From Metabacillus indicus LMG 22858 (GTDB taxonomy: Bacteria; Bacillota; Bacilli; Bacillales; Bacillaceae): a stretch of DNA of 64,000 nt. The position numbers were made by a program, and so were the translations under genes. The notes below the pieces were generated by a model. The model had not been told where the DNA came from. It saw only the letters and a list, made by a program, of their open reading frames with translations, and searched no databases. Positions 17,812-27,100 of the stretch are shown here, piece by piece (position 1 is the stretch's first letter; each line of letters opens with the position of its first letter). Location of the stretch: contig NZ_JGVU02000022.1 in NCBI RefSeq assembly GCF_000708755.2, positions 62,001-126,000 on the forward strand. The letters run 5' to 3'.

Positions 17812-18882
17812 GTGAATATCCTAATACCCATCGGAGAAGGAATAACCTATATTCTTTTCTCCTTTTTAATTGGCCATGTGGTTCTGCAGCTTGTGCCGGC
17901 CTCAAAAAAACCTGAAATGGCTGTTCCTAAGAAATATTTGCTGCTGTCTGTTGTGCTGATCATCGGGCTCACATTTCTGCCTGTGTTAAAAGTAATCCTG
18001 AGCTTTTATCAGGCGGCAGGAATCAGCCAGACCGTGCAGTCTGTGCTGATGGATTTCCAGATTGGACAATCCTGGATGATGACAGCGGCTGCAGCCATTG
18101 TCTTATGGCTCGTCCTATATATGGACGGCCCGAGAGTCATTCAGGGGATGCTGCTGCTGTTTATAATCTTTGCACTTGGCTATGCAAGCCACGCTGCGTC
18201 CTTGTCGTTTTGGGCGGGCATGGCTTCGCACAGTATTCATTTTCTTGCTGTGGCTCTATGGGCGGGTGTTTTACTGCATGCTGCCTGGTTTACGGTCCAT
18301 CCTGAAAACTTGCAGTCCTTTTTAAAGTGGTTTACGCCTTTTGCGGTTGTCTGCTTTTCTGTCCTGACTGCAGCGGGTCTGTTTGTAATGAACATGATGG
18401 TTGATTTACGGGACTATGTGCAGGCATGGCCGCTGTCATATGGACAGGTGATCTTGCTGAAGCATTTAAGCATTATTCCCCTGCTTGTTTTTGCTTTTCT
18501 AAATGGCTTTGTAAGAAAGAAGGCGGGAGAAACGGTAACATTCGCGTGGATCAGAGCGGAGAGTCTGATCATTGGCGCTGTATTTTTTCTGACAGGCTTT
18601 CTTGGAACACAGGCCCCGCCTCACGACGTGAATGTGACGCTGCGTTCAGAAGGAGCAGCTCCCCTGTTTGAGTGGGTCAAGGGCACAATAGAGCCTCAGG
18701 GAACGGTAAGCCTTCATTTTTCAATAGATGGCATCCTTCTATTATTTATGGCAGGTCTTTTTCTAGGAATGATTGTTTTAAGTTTTATGAAAAAAAGAAA
18801 CGCTTATGCAGCGGTTGTTCTTGCTTTGCTTTTTATTGTCTCAGCCTATTTGGGACTGATGTCAGGTGTGTCGGTTTCCTGA
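17812..18882 (+). CDS. CopD-family copper transport membrane protein
   Basis: 356 residues, GTG start six bases after the copC gene. Eight or so hydrophobic segments and the CopD landmarks GYASHAAS, HSIHFLAVALWAGVL and a late GFLGTQAPP motif; the histidines in the first two are candidate copper ligands. Together with the preceding CopC protein it probably forms a copper uptake unit, like YcnJ of B. subtilis, which is induced in copper limitation. The Shine-Dalgarno is weak (AAAGAGC), consistent with translational coupling. Confidence 0.86.
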   Translation: MNILIPIGEGITYILFSFLIGHVVLQLVPASKKPEMAVPKKYLLLSVVLIIGLTFLPVLKVILSFYQAAGISQTVQSVLMDFQIGQSWMMTAAAAIVLWLVLYMDGPRVIQGMLLLFIIFALGYASHAASLSFWAGMASHSIHFLAVALWAGVLLHAAWFTVHPENLQSFLKWFTPFAVVCFSVLTAAGLFVMNMMVDLRDYVQAWPLSYGQVILLKHLSIIPLLVFAFLNGFVRKKAGETVTFAWIRAESLIIGAVFFLTGFLGTQAPPHDVNVTLRSEGAAPLFEWVKGTIEPQGTVSLHFSIDGILLLFMAGLFLGMIVLSFMKKRNAYAAVVLALLFIVSAYLGLMSGVSVS

Positions 18883-18962
18883 CTGAGCACAATTTCTGAC
18901 ATTCCGGTCTGCTGAAGCTATACTTTAATGGTGAGATGCACATTATTTTTGGAGGGATCTAT

Positions 18963-19415
18963 ATGGCTGAACATTCTTTTTATCTGAAAGCCCATTGGCC
19001 CGGACTCAGAAATGACGTTGGGGAAATCGAGAGCGGACAGCTGAAAACAAAGGTTTCCATTCCGCCTGAAATGGATGGGCCGGGTGTCGGAACGAATCCT
19101 GATGAAATGCTGCTCGGCGCTGCAGCAACGTGCTACATTATTACGCTTGCGGCCATGATGGAGCGCAGCCGCCTTGATAAAGAGGATTTAACGATGGAAT
19201 CTGAGGGGATTGTTGAAGTGGTAAACGGGGTCATCACCTATAAGCGAATCGTGCATCGCCCTGTTATCACGTTAACAGCTGCAGCTTCAGAAAAAGATAT
19301 AGAGCTCGCGAAGAAACTTGCTGAACGTGCTGAAAGCTCGTGTATGATCAGCCGTGCGGTTAAAGGGAATGTGGAAATTGAACTTCAGGCAGAAATCAAG
19401 AAAGCAGCCGCTTAA
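18963..19415 (+). CDS. OsmC-family peroxiredoxin-like protein
   Basis: About 150 residues. Contains the two conserved cysteines of the OsmC/Ohr family: the first in AAATCYIITLAAM, the second in ESSCMISRA. The N-terminal GVGTNPDEMLLGAAATC stretch is typical of the SACOL1771-type subgroup. Members reduce organic hydroperoxides with thiols. ATG 18963 is chosen because GGAGGG lies eight bases before it; the upstream in-frame ATG has no site. A bidirectional terminator overlaps its stop codon. Confidence 0.87.
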   Translation: MAEHSFYLKAHWPGLRNDVGEIESGQLKTKVSIPPEMDGPGVGTNPDEMLLGAAATCYIITLAAMMERSRLDKEDLTMESEGIVEVVNGVITYKRIVHRPVITLTAAASEKDIELAKKLAERAESSCMISRAVKGNVEIELQAEIKKAAA

Positions 19416-19431
19416 GTAACGGCTGCTTTGC
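19401..19431. terminator. Bidirectional terminator between OsmC and thioredoxin-like genes
   Basis: AAAGCAGCCG (19401-19410) and CGGCTGCTTT (19420-19429), a perfect 10-bp stem with the OsmC stop in the loop. It serves the converging genes. Confidence 0.8.
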
Positions 19432-19447
19432 TGTTTATTCGGATTGA

Positions 19448-20017
19448 TTATACATGCAATCTTCGTTTTTTGAGCGTTGTAATGATGCTGTATGAAACTT
19501 CTTTCCAGAGCGATTCGTCTTCTTTATAGGAGGCAGTCAGTTTTTGGATCATCTCTGTCTGCTTTTCTTTAAAATCAGGGTGATCTTTTTCAGGCAGATG
19601 TTTTCTGAGCGAATCAACAAGCTGCTGGATTTTCGGGGCGCGCGGACCCCAGACCGCTTTTTCATTTCCGTCCCGGTCGATGAAGATGAAGATTGGGATG
19701 GCACGGGATGTACCGTTTGTTAAGTACTGATCCATTAAGTCAAGGTTGGAGTCGCGAAGCAGAAAACGCACGTCCATTCCTGCCTCTTCGGCAATTTTCA
19801 AAAGAATCGGGTTGTTGAGCATGGCGTCTCCGCACCAGTCTTCTGTCAGGATGATGACGCGAAGAGACTGGCTTCTCATGCTTTCGAGAATGGAGATGTC
19901 GTCTTCATCCAGTGAAAATCCCTCGTGAATAATCGTCATTTCTTCTTTGTTGACATTCATTTGCTCCATGTATTCCTGTGCTGTTAACCCTTTTGCAAAC
20001 CAAGCGTTTAGTGACAT
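19448..20017 (-). CDS. Thioredoxin-family protein with a one-cysteine WCGD site
   Basis: 189 residues with a thioredoxin fold around ILTEDWCGDAMLNNP (about 55-70), and the cis-proline segment SRAIPIFIFID (about 103-113). The active-site pattern is WCGD, so the second cysteine of CxxC is missing. Proteins of this subfamily are common in Bacilli; a normal disulfide reductase activity is unlikely without a partner thiol. A C-terminal charged region follows. Monocistronic by appearance. Confidence 0.8.
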   Translation of the reverse strand: MSLNAWFAKGLTAQEYMEQMNVNKEEMTIIHEGFSLDEDDISILESMRSQSLRVIILTEDWCGDAMLNNPILLKIAEEAGMDVRFLLRDSNLDLMDQYLTNGTSRAIPIFIFIDRDGNEKAVWGPRAPKIQQLVDSLRKHLPEKDHPDFKEKQTEMIQKLTASYKEDESLWKEVSYSIITTLKKRRLHV

Positions 20018-20238
20018 TGAATGTACCTCTCTCTGGTTTTTATGATAACGGTATCAGAATCTCAGGGAAAAATCCAGAAAGTTGTTCTGAGCCGGATTGA
20101 TTCATAATCCCTTAAGGGAAGCTTAAGAAAAATGTCTTTTAAAATAGGGACCAAAAGACCATGAGGATCTCGAAGAGTTTAGTATAATAGTATTTTGTGA
20201 AAAATATAAGGGATAGAAATATAAGGGAGAGAAACGTA

Positions 20239-21327
20239 TTGCTTGAAAAATATACCTCAACTGAAAGCCTGATTGAGATCGCCGTCAGTATAGGGATTTT
20301 CGTTCTGTTCATGGTTCTCCGCAAGCTGTTTACGAAATATGTGTTTAAGATGATTCTTAAATTCAGCAGCAAAACACCGACGGATTTGTTCAGAAATGTC
20401 CTAGTTGCCTATGAAAAACCGCTGCGGATGTTTTTTATTCTTATCGGATTGTATTTGGCGATTTTGTATTCTCCTTTTTTGGACAATCAAAGGGACATAC
20501 TCAGCCAGTTTTACCGTTCTTCCATTGTTCTCACACTGGCGTGGGGACTGTATAACCTTACAGCATCATCATCCCTGCTTTTTGATAAAGTAAACAAGCG
20601 GTTTGAGCTTGAGATGGATGATATTCTTGGGCCGTTTTTATCCAAAGTCATGAGATTTGTCATTCTGGCTCTTACTTTCAGCATCATTGCCCAGGAATTT
20701 AATTATGATGTGAACGGGTTTGTCGCCGGACTCGGTCTTGGAGGTCTTGCTTTTGCCCTTGCAGCCAAAGAGACGATCGGCAACTTTTTCGGGGGCATCA
20801 TTATTATCACAGAGAAGCCGTTTACCCTTGGTGACTGGATCAAAACACCAAGTGTAGAAGGAGTTGTAGAAGACATATCCTTCAGAAGCACAAAAATCCG
20901 GACATTCGCTCAGGCCCTTGTGACGGTTCCAAACTCTACACTTGCCAATGAGCCGATTACAAACTGGACGAAGATGGGGAAAAGGCAGATTCAGTTTACG
21001 CTTGGGGTCACTTATAATACAACGCAGACACAGCTTAAGACGTGTGTGAAAAGAATTGAGCATTTGCTTGCAGAGCATGACGGCGTTCATGATGAAACAA
21101 TCAACGTTGTTTTTAACGCTTTTGGCGACAGCAGCCTCAATATTTTCCTGAATTTCTTTACGAAAACAACCGCTTATGCCGACCATTTAAGTGTGAAGCA
21201 GGACATCAACTTTAAAATCATGGGAATCCTGGAAGAGGAAGGCGTCGATTTCGCATTCCCAAGCCGGACCATTTACGTTGAAGAAGCCAAACAGGAAGTG
21301 AAAGAAAAAGAAAAGCAGTACAGCTGA
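20239..21327 (+). CDS. Small-conductance mechanosensitive channel (MscS family, YhdY-like)
   Basis: About 362 residues: four N-terminal hydrophobic segments, then the pore helix region GFVAGLGLGGLAFALAAKETIGNF with the glycine/alanine spacing diagnostic of MscS, and the beta domain with PFTLGDWIKTPSVEGVVEDISFRSTKIRT. These channels open under membrane tension to release solutes. TTG at 20239 is chosen because AGGGAGA lies nine bases upstream; the GTG at 20197 has no site. TATAAT at 20183-20188 is a good -10 element. A hairpin terminator (21330-21352) follows. Confidence 0.88.
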   Translation: MLEKYTSTESLIEIAVSIGIFVLFMVLRKLFTKYVFKMILKFSSKTPTDLFRNVLVAYEKPLRMFFILIGLYLAILYSPFLDNQRDILSQFYRSSIVLTLAWGLYNLTASSSLLFDKVNKRFELEMDDILGPFLSKVMRFVILALTFSIIAQEFNYDVNGFVAGLGLGGLAFALAAKETIGNFFGGIIIITEKPFTLGDWIKTPSVEGVVEDISFRSTKIRTFAQALVTVPNSTLANEPITNWTKMGKRQIQFTLGVTYNTTQTQLKTCVKRIEHLLAEHDGVHDETINVVFNAFGDSSLNIFLNFFTKTTAYADHLSVKQDINFKIMGILEEEGVDFAFPSRTIYVEEAKQEVKEKEKQYS

Positions 21328-21329
21328 AG

Positions 21330-21352
21330 CCGGTGCGGATCCACCGGTTTTT
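21330..21352 (+). terminator. Terminator after the MscS-type channel gene
   Basis: CCGGTG / CACCGG stem followed by TTTTTC. Confidence 0.65.
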
Positions 21353-21394
21353 CTGGTACACTGATTACACTACATGAAAGAGAGGAAGAACGCT

Positions 21395-22204
21395 TTGAAG
21401 AAACAGACGATTCTTTTTATCGGGGCAGGCCGGATGGCAGAATCCATTATTTCAGGCCTCGTAAAGTCGCCGAATATCGAGGATATTTATGTATCAAATC
21501 ATAGAAACAGAGAAAAGCTTCTGTATCTTGAGAACAAGTACGGCATCAGGCCTTCGCTTAGCTGGAGCAGTGATGCTGAAAAAGCGGACATGATTCTGCT
21601 GGCTTTGCCTCCTGAAGCTCACCCTGAATTTTTGAAGGAGCTTAAGCCGGTTTTAACGGGGCAATTTGTTGTGACGATTGCAGCCGGCATCGGCCCGTCC
21701 ATTCTTGAAGAACATCTTGGCAGGGACGTACCTGCAGCATGGATCATGCCAAATACAGCCTCTGAAATCGGCGAGTCGATGTCACTTGTCGCTTACGGTC
21801 AGGCTGCTTTAGAATATCATAAGCTGATGCTGAAGGATGTACTGGATGCGATAGGTGAATCAGAAGTGTGCACAGAGGAACAGGTTCATCAGTTAACGGC
21901 CATTACAGGAAGTGCCCCTGCATTTCTGTATGCATTTGCGGAGAGCTTAATCGAACAGGCAGAGACATACGGCATTTCACATGAACATGCAGTAAAGCTT
22001 GTCTCCCAAATGATGGCCGGTTCCTCTGCCATGCTGAAGCTGAAAAAAGCGCCGAAGGAACTTAGAGAACAAGTGACAACACCAGGGGGAGCTACAGCGG
22101 AAGGGATAAACGTTCTGGTGCAGGGCGGATACAGCCGTCTGATCAAGGAAGCGGTTATCGCCACCAATCGAAAAGCATTGGGCAAGTGGCAGGAGAATCA
22201 ATAG
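21395..22204 (+). CDS. Pyrroline-5-carboxylate reductase
   Basis: About 269 residues. N-terminal Rossmann nucleotide site (TILFIGAGRMAESII), ALPPEAHPEFLKEL, then ITGSAPAFLYAFAESL and the P5C reductase signature near the end (REQVTTPGGATAEGINVL). It catalyses the last step of proline synthesis, reducing P5C with NAD(P)H. Bacilli carry several isozymes and I cannot say which is orthologous. TTG 21395 is preferred because AGAGGAAG lies seven bases upstream; an in-frame ATG at 21374 has no ribosome site. Confidence 0.9.
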   Translation: MKKQTILFIGAGRMAESIISGLVKSPNIEDIYVSNHRNREKLLYLENKYGIRPSLSWSSDAEKADMILLALPPEAHPEFLKELKPVLTGQFVVTIAAGIGPSILEEHLGRDVPAAWIMPNTASEIGESMSLVAYGQAALEYHKLMLKDVLDAIGESEVCTEEQVHQLTAITGSAPAFLYAFAESLIEQAETYGISHEHAVKLVSQMMAGSSAMLKLKKAPKELREQVTTPGGATAEGINVLVQGGYSRLIKEAVIATNRKALGKWQENQ

Positions 22205-22228
22205 AGAATGAAAAGAGGGTGAGGACGT

Positions 22229-22369
22229 TCAGGCGCGCTTAGAATCTTTAATTGTTGTCTGACGCTTGCCCGTCCCATTGCAGAGAGTGCAGGTTTTCTT
22301 GAAAAAAGGCAGTTTGGATCTGATTTTTCCTTTTCCATTGCATTTCAAACAAATGTTGACCAGTTTCAT
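22229..22369 (-). CDS. Small zinc-finger-like protein with two CxxCxGxG motifs
   Basis: About 46 residues (ATG at 22369 with GGTGATG upstream; ATG 22375 is also possible). It consists of CLKCNGKGKI and CTLCNGTGKR, two DnaJ-type CxxCxGxG repeats that together could bind one zinc, and basic residues between and after them. Small proteins of this type (for example YuiA of B. subtilis) are widespread and uncharacterised. The reading frame is open further upstream, but that part looks like DNA without coding bias. Confidence 0.6.
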   Translation of the reverse strand: MKLVNICLKCNGKGKIRSKLPFFKKTCTLCNGTGKRQTTIKDSKRA

Positions 22370-22539
22370 CCGCATCACCGTCCGAATTTTCTTTATTTTC
22401 ATTTTATCACAGAGATTTGCAGCAATCACCCGGATCAAGGGTGGTTTTTTTTTGCTCATTAGTCATGCCGCGCTCATTCTGTACTTATATTTAATATATA
22501 AATCCACAAGAAAAAGAGTGACTAAAAGGAGGAGGATAA

Positions 22540-23427
22540 ATGGAGCCCCATCAAGTTTCCTTGATCAAACAGCATAAAAAGCTGCCAAAAGCAGAGATTG
22601 GAAAGCGGATGGTGCTCATTTGTTCGGGTGCGGTCCTTATGGCTGTCGGTCTTGAGATTTTCCTCGTTCCAAATCGCATCATTGACGGCGGTATTGTGGG
22701 AATCTCGATTATTCTGTCTCACCTGACAAATATGAAGCTGAGTCTTTTTCTCTTTTTTCTCAACGTCCCTTTCCTGTTCATCGGCTATAATCAGATCGGA
22801 AAAACATTTGCTCTTTCCACTCTGTTTGGTGTCGTCGTGCTGAGTTTTGCAACTGCTCTTTTGCACCCTGTTCCTGTTTTAACCGAAGATCTGCTTCTTG
22901 CGTCTGTTTTTGGAGGAATTATTCTCGGCATTGGCGTCGGGCTTGTCATCAGATACGGCGGGTCGCTTGACGGTACGGAAATTCTGGCTATTCTGTTCAA
23001 TAAGCAGTCGCCTTTTTCTGTAGGGGAACTGATTATGTTTTTCAACCTGTTTATCTTGGGAAGTGCGGGATTTGTATTCGGATGGGACCGGGCCATGTAT
23101 TCGCTGATTGCTTATTTTATTGCCTACAAAACGATAGATGTTGTCGTTCAGGGACTTGATGAATCAAAATCTGCCTGGATCATCAGTGAAAATCCAGATG
23201 AGGTCGGTCAGGCGATTCTTGCTAGGCTTGGACGTGGAGTCACTTATTTAAACGGAGAAGGCGCCTATACAGGTGAAGGCAAGAAAGTCATTTTCTGCGT
23301 GATTACAAGACTTGAAGAAGCTAAGCTGAAATTGATTGTCGAAGAGCTGGATCCTTCCGCATTTTTGGCAGTAGCAAACATTACTGAAGTCAGAGGCGGA
23401 AGATTTAAAAAGAGGAGTATCCACTAG
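22540..23427 (+). CDS. YitT-family membrane protein (DUF161/DUF2179)
   Basis: 295 residues, strong AAAGGAGGAGG site. Five or six N-terminal membrane segments carry the family motif LVPNRIIDGGIVGISIIL and RYGGSLDGTEILAI; the C-terminal 85 residues are the soluble DUF2179 domain (RGVTYLNGEGAYTGEGKKVIFCVITRLE). B. subtilis has several paralogues (YitT, YqfU, YpjC, YvjA, YxkD) of unknown transport role. Which one this matches is not clear from sequence reading alone. Confidence 0.88.
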   Translation: MEPHQVSLIKQHKKLPKAEIGKRMVLICSGAVLMAVGLEIFLVPNRIIDGGIVGISIILSHLTNMKLSLFLFFLNVPFLFIGYNQIGKTFALSTLFGVVVLSFATALLHPVPVLTEDLLLASVFGGIILGIGVGLVIRYGGSLDGTEILAILFNKQSPFSVGELIMFFNLFILGSAGFVFGWDRAMYSLIAYFIAYKTIDVVVQGLDESKSAWIISENPDEVGQAILARLGRGVTYLNGEGAYTGEGKKVIFCVITRLEEAKLKLIVEELDPSAFLAVANITEVRGGRFKKRSIH

Positions 23428-23691
23428 TATGACACAATTCGGAAAAAAATTTCAGCAAGTGATTCTAAAAGACAATTCTCGCATAAGTCATTAGTCCTCT
23501 TTTTCAACGATTCGCCAAAATGTACGTGCAAGTGGTTTTTGGAATGATAAAAGTCGAAACATTGCCGATAAAGTAGGATGAGTTCTCTTATCCTTCTGCA
23601 CAGACTTCAAAAATTCGTCAAATAAATAGGGCGAAATTATTATTTACTAAATTTTCAGATTAATTATGATATCAATAAAGGAGGAGATAAA

Positions 23692-23802
23692 ATGGGTAAA
23701 GGAAGAATTCGTGTGGAAGAGAGCATTAAAGTGCAGACTGATGAGGAAATGTATGAAGCGACTTTAATTGAGAAAGCGGAAGAAGAAGCTGTAAAGCCGT
23801 AA
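23692..23802 (+). CDS. Very short acidic protein (36 residues)
   Basis: A 36-codon ORF with an excellent ribosome site (AAAGGAGGAG, seven bases before ATG). The product begins MGKGRIRVEE and is otherwise rich in Glu, Lys and Ala (ATLIEKAEEEAVKP end). No recognisable domain. The strong Shine-Dalgarno and a codon usage like the neighbours argue that it is translated. The 260 bp before it hold no other gene I can support. Confidence 0.55.
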   Translation: MGKGRIRVEESIKVQTDEEMYEATLIEKAEEEAVKP

Positions 23803-23904
23803 ATCCTGCTGCCATGTGAATCCTTGACACATTTGTCTCTTGAAAAGGCAGATCATCCGGAATATAGTTAGAACATACCTTAAAATGGAAACGGGGGATG
23901 AGCA

Positions 23905-24090
23905 ATGCCGCTCTGGGCTTGGCTTCTGGCCGGATTTCTCGTACTTGTTCTTATAGGATGGATCAGTGACCTGCGATCAAAACGAAGACGAAAGTTGAAT
24001 GTTTATCACTCCGACCCTAAAGCTGAAGCAATGAGAGCTGAACAGCAGATGCATAACCAAAACCGCGGTATGGATCATTTTGGGCTATAA
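23905..24090 (+). CDS. Small membrane protein, unknown
   Basis: 61 residues: one N-terminal membrane helix (WAWLLAGFLVLVLIGWI) followed by a basic RSKRRRK stretch and a soluble tail with several Met and Gln. GGGGATGA lies before the ATG and a strong terminator follows, so it looks like a self-contained transcription unit. No family recognised. Confidence 0.65.
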   Translation: MPLWAWLLAGFLVLVLIGWISDLRSKRRRKLNVYHSDPKAEAMRAEQQMHNQNRGMDHFGL

Positions 24091-24092
24091 AC

Positions 24093-24130
24093 AAAAAGGA
24101 GGCGATCCCGCTGGATCGTCTCCTTTTTAT
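24093..24130. terminator. Bidirectional terminator
   Basis: 16-bp stem AAAAAGGAGGCGATCC / GGATCGTCTCCTTTTT with a 4-nt loop and one wobble; T runs on both strands. It separates the small membrane protein gene and the convergent surface phosphoesterase gene. Confidence 0.9.
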
Positions 24131-24144
24131 TGTTCGAGGTTTTC

Positions 24145-27100
24145 TTATGAAACGCTTCTTTTTCTTCTTTGGTAAAGCAAAACTGATGCTCCGGCGAAGA
24201 TAAATAAGCCTCCTGCAGCAAGCAGGTTGTACATTTCTGTTGCAGTGGAAGGCAAATGGCTTCCTTTAGCTGCATCATTGCTGTCCTCTGGTGTACTGTC
24301 ATGATCACGTGCCGAATCCTCATTGTCTGGAACCCGGGGATTTTCAGACTCCTTAGCCTGGCCGTTTTTATCAGGGGAAGCACCAGGGACGTTATTGCCG
24401 CTGTCTTCTCCAGGATTACCGCCGCCGGCAGGAGGATTTCCTGTATTTCCGCCGCCGTCAGCAGGAGGATTTCCTGTATCCTCTCCTCCGTCAGCAGGAG
24501 GTGAAGAAGGGTCTTCTTCATCAGGGGCCTTACCTTTCTCTCCTTTTGTAAAGGACCAGATGTCTGAAACGGTGTTTCCTGTAAATGAATCTTCGGCTAA
24601 TGCGTACCAGAAATAGGTCTGGCCGGTTTCGAGGCCTGTCCAGATTGTTTCTGCAATCGAGCCGCTTTCTATGTTTTCATCCGAGCCGATTGCCTGGTCT
24701 GTATAAACATTTACTGAGAAAGAATCGGTGGCAATTCTCTTCTCGGCAGGGGCAAGGTCAAGACTGATTTCAAACTCATCCATTTCTGGGAATTCACCTG
24801 TATCGTAATAGTTATAGTCATCCAGATAAGGTGAATACGTGTTTACAAGGATTCTGTTGTTGTCCTGATCAAAATGAAGCAGTCTCATATAGCCCTGCCC
24901 GCCTTCAGGTCCTGCCTGATAATCAGCCAGCATTTGAGTAACCGTGCGGTCAGGCGTGCCGTCGCCGTTATCGTCAATTTGATCAATGTACGTTTTTGCG
25001 GCATGATAGTGGCCGCTCAGTACAGCAAATACGTTTTTATTTGGAACGACTACTTCATTATATAATTTCTCCCCCAATGGGTGACGTGTGCCGCTTGCCA
25101 GTAAATACTCATGGAAGCTTAAGATGGCCTTTCGTTCAGGGTAGGCGGAAAGAACATCATTCATCCAGTCTATCCCTTCATCTGTTACTCCCCAGCCAAG
25201 ATAAACCATGATGTAGTCATTGCCTCCGGCTGAAATTAAATCGTAGTGGCCGCGGTTGTTAAGATAGGAGCCGCCGTAATAATCTTTTGATTGAAAGCGG
25301 TCCTCTCCAAAATAACGATAGTAATCGGTATAGTCGTTTGATACCTGATCAACATCATGGTTACCGGCCAGCACCCCGTACGGGATGTTTTGATCGTCAA
25401 GCACCTTCATTGACGTATCGGCATTTTTCCACTGCTTTTCATCTGTAGAGATATTGACAAGATCTCCGGTATGGAAGACATACTTAATCTTTAACTCTTC
25501 CTGTTTTTGGGCAATCCATTCTGTCTGGCGCTGGTAAATATGCGGGTAGCTTTCCGAATAATACTGCGTGTCGGACATCCAGGCAAATGTGTAATCATAC
25601 TCTTCCGGACTTTTTGGAATCTCATCTTGTACAAGAACATTGATTTTTGAGCCTTTTACAAATTCTCCTGCTTGCACGCTTCCGGTAAGTTCGAAGTCCT
25701 CTGTCCCTGCAATTTCAACATCTACCAAGGACCAGTTCTTTTGCTTATGGCTCCAGGCATACATGGATACTTTTCTGCCTTCTAATGAATTTCCGTCCCA
25801 TTTAAGCTCAATGTGGTCACTATCATCCACAGCCGGATCAACAGTTACATCGAATCTGTGATAAGGGAACTGGGTGCTTGAATCTGTCGTCAGATAAGTG
25901 CCGTCTTTTTTTGACGTCAGCTGTATATCTTCAGACGTAAAAGCCTGTTCGCCTGCCGGTGCTTGCTGCTTGGGCGGTTCTGTGTCCGCTGCATGTTTGA
26001 ATGATTTAACACTGCTGTCAGACGGTGTATATTGATACCCTTTATAAAAGGAGACGTTCATGCTGTCGTTTGAAGGGTCCGTTACCTTTATCTGCAGCTT
26101 CGGATCGCCTGCAGGAAGTCCTTTTGCACCGTCTGCCGGTCCAATCAGTTCAATTTTGTCAGGATTTTCGTTTGCCGTTTTAAATTTGATGACTTTCTCA
26201 ACGTGATTTCCTGCCTTATCTGCTGCTTTAACTGTTAATTGATGGTCACCGGGCTTCATCTTCCCGGAGGCGGTGCTGTACGGAAGATCAATTTTTGCAC
26301 CATCAAGCCATGCCTCTGAAGAAGCAATGCCTGCTATTGAATCCTCGATCCCCGCATTGATTTCAAATGAACCTTTGTATTCTTTGCCTTCTTCAATTGA
26401 AGGAGTGATAACCGGAGCCGTATTGTCTACTTTAACAGCGGCTGTCACGGCACGATTTAAATGCTGTACAGATATGACATGGTCTCCGTCAAACGAAGAT
26501 TTTGTATCCCATTTATAGGTTTTGCTTGTTGCAAGCTCATCTGCAAGCTGAAAAGAAAAATCTTCAAACGGGTGAGCATCATTCATGGTCATAATTTTCT
26601 TTTCATCTGCGAAATTGTCCGGTCTCAGGACAGTGCCGTCGGATAAAACAAGTCTTACGTTACGAATTGTATAATCATCACGGTTTTCCTCTGATTCAAG
26701 ATCAAATGGCGACGCTTTATTTCCGGAACGGACTGTGAGAATATTTTCGCCAGTCTGTATTCTCTCAGGATCAACCGGAACGGTGTACGTTTTCCAGTCT
26801 GTTAACCAATCCTTGTCCATTAAATAAAGGATGTCCTCGCCCATCGTAACAGCGTTCTGGAAGTACGTATTGAGACCGTTCGCTTCAAATGCGAAATACG
26901 CGGTGCGCTCAATAGAACGGTAGGTTTCCTCTGCCTCTTTACCGTCAATTTTAATGGAAATCTGATCAGGATTTCCCTCTTTTGCTGTAGCTTTTATGAC
27001 TTTTTCTCCGCTTAGAATCTGTCCATTTTCAAGATTCAACCGAAGATCGGCACCATCAAAATCACTTGTAATGGCAATTTTCTTTTTGCTGCTGACTGTT

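Noticed and set aside
23429-23494. A 21-codon ORF directly after the YitT-family gene
   Set aside because: The AAGAGGAG before it is 12 bases from the ATG and overlaps the YitT coding end; too short to support.
24256-24616. Overlapping plus-strand frames opposite the surface-protein C-terminus
   Set aside because: They mirror the Gly/Pro-rich spacer of the large minus-strand gene and have no start signals.
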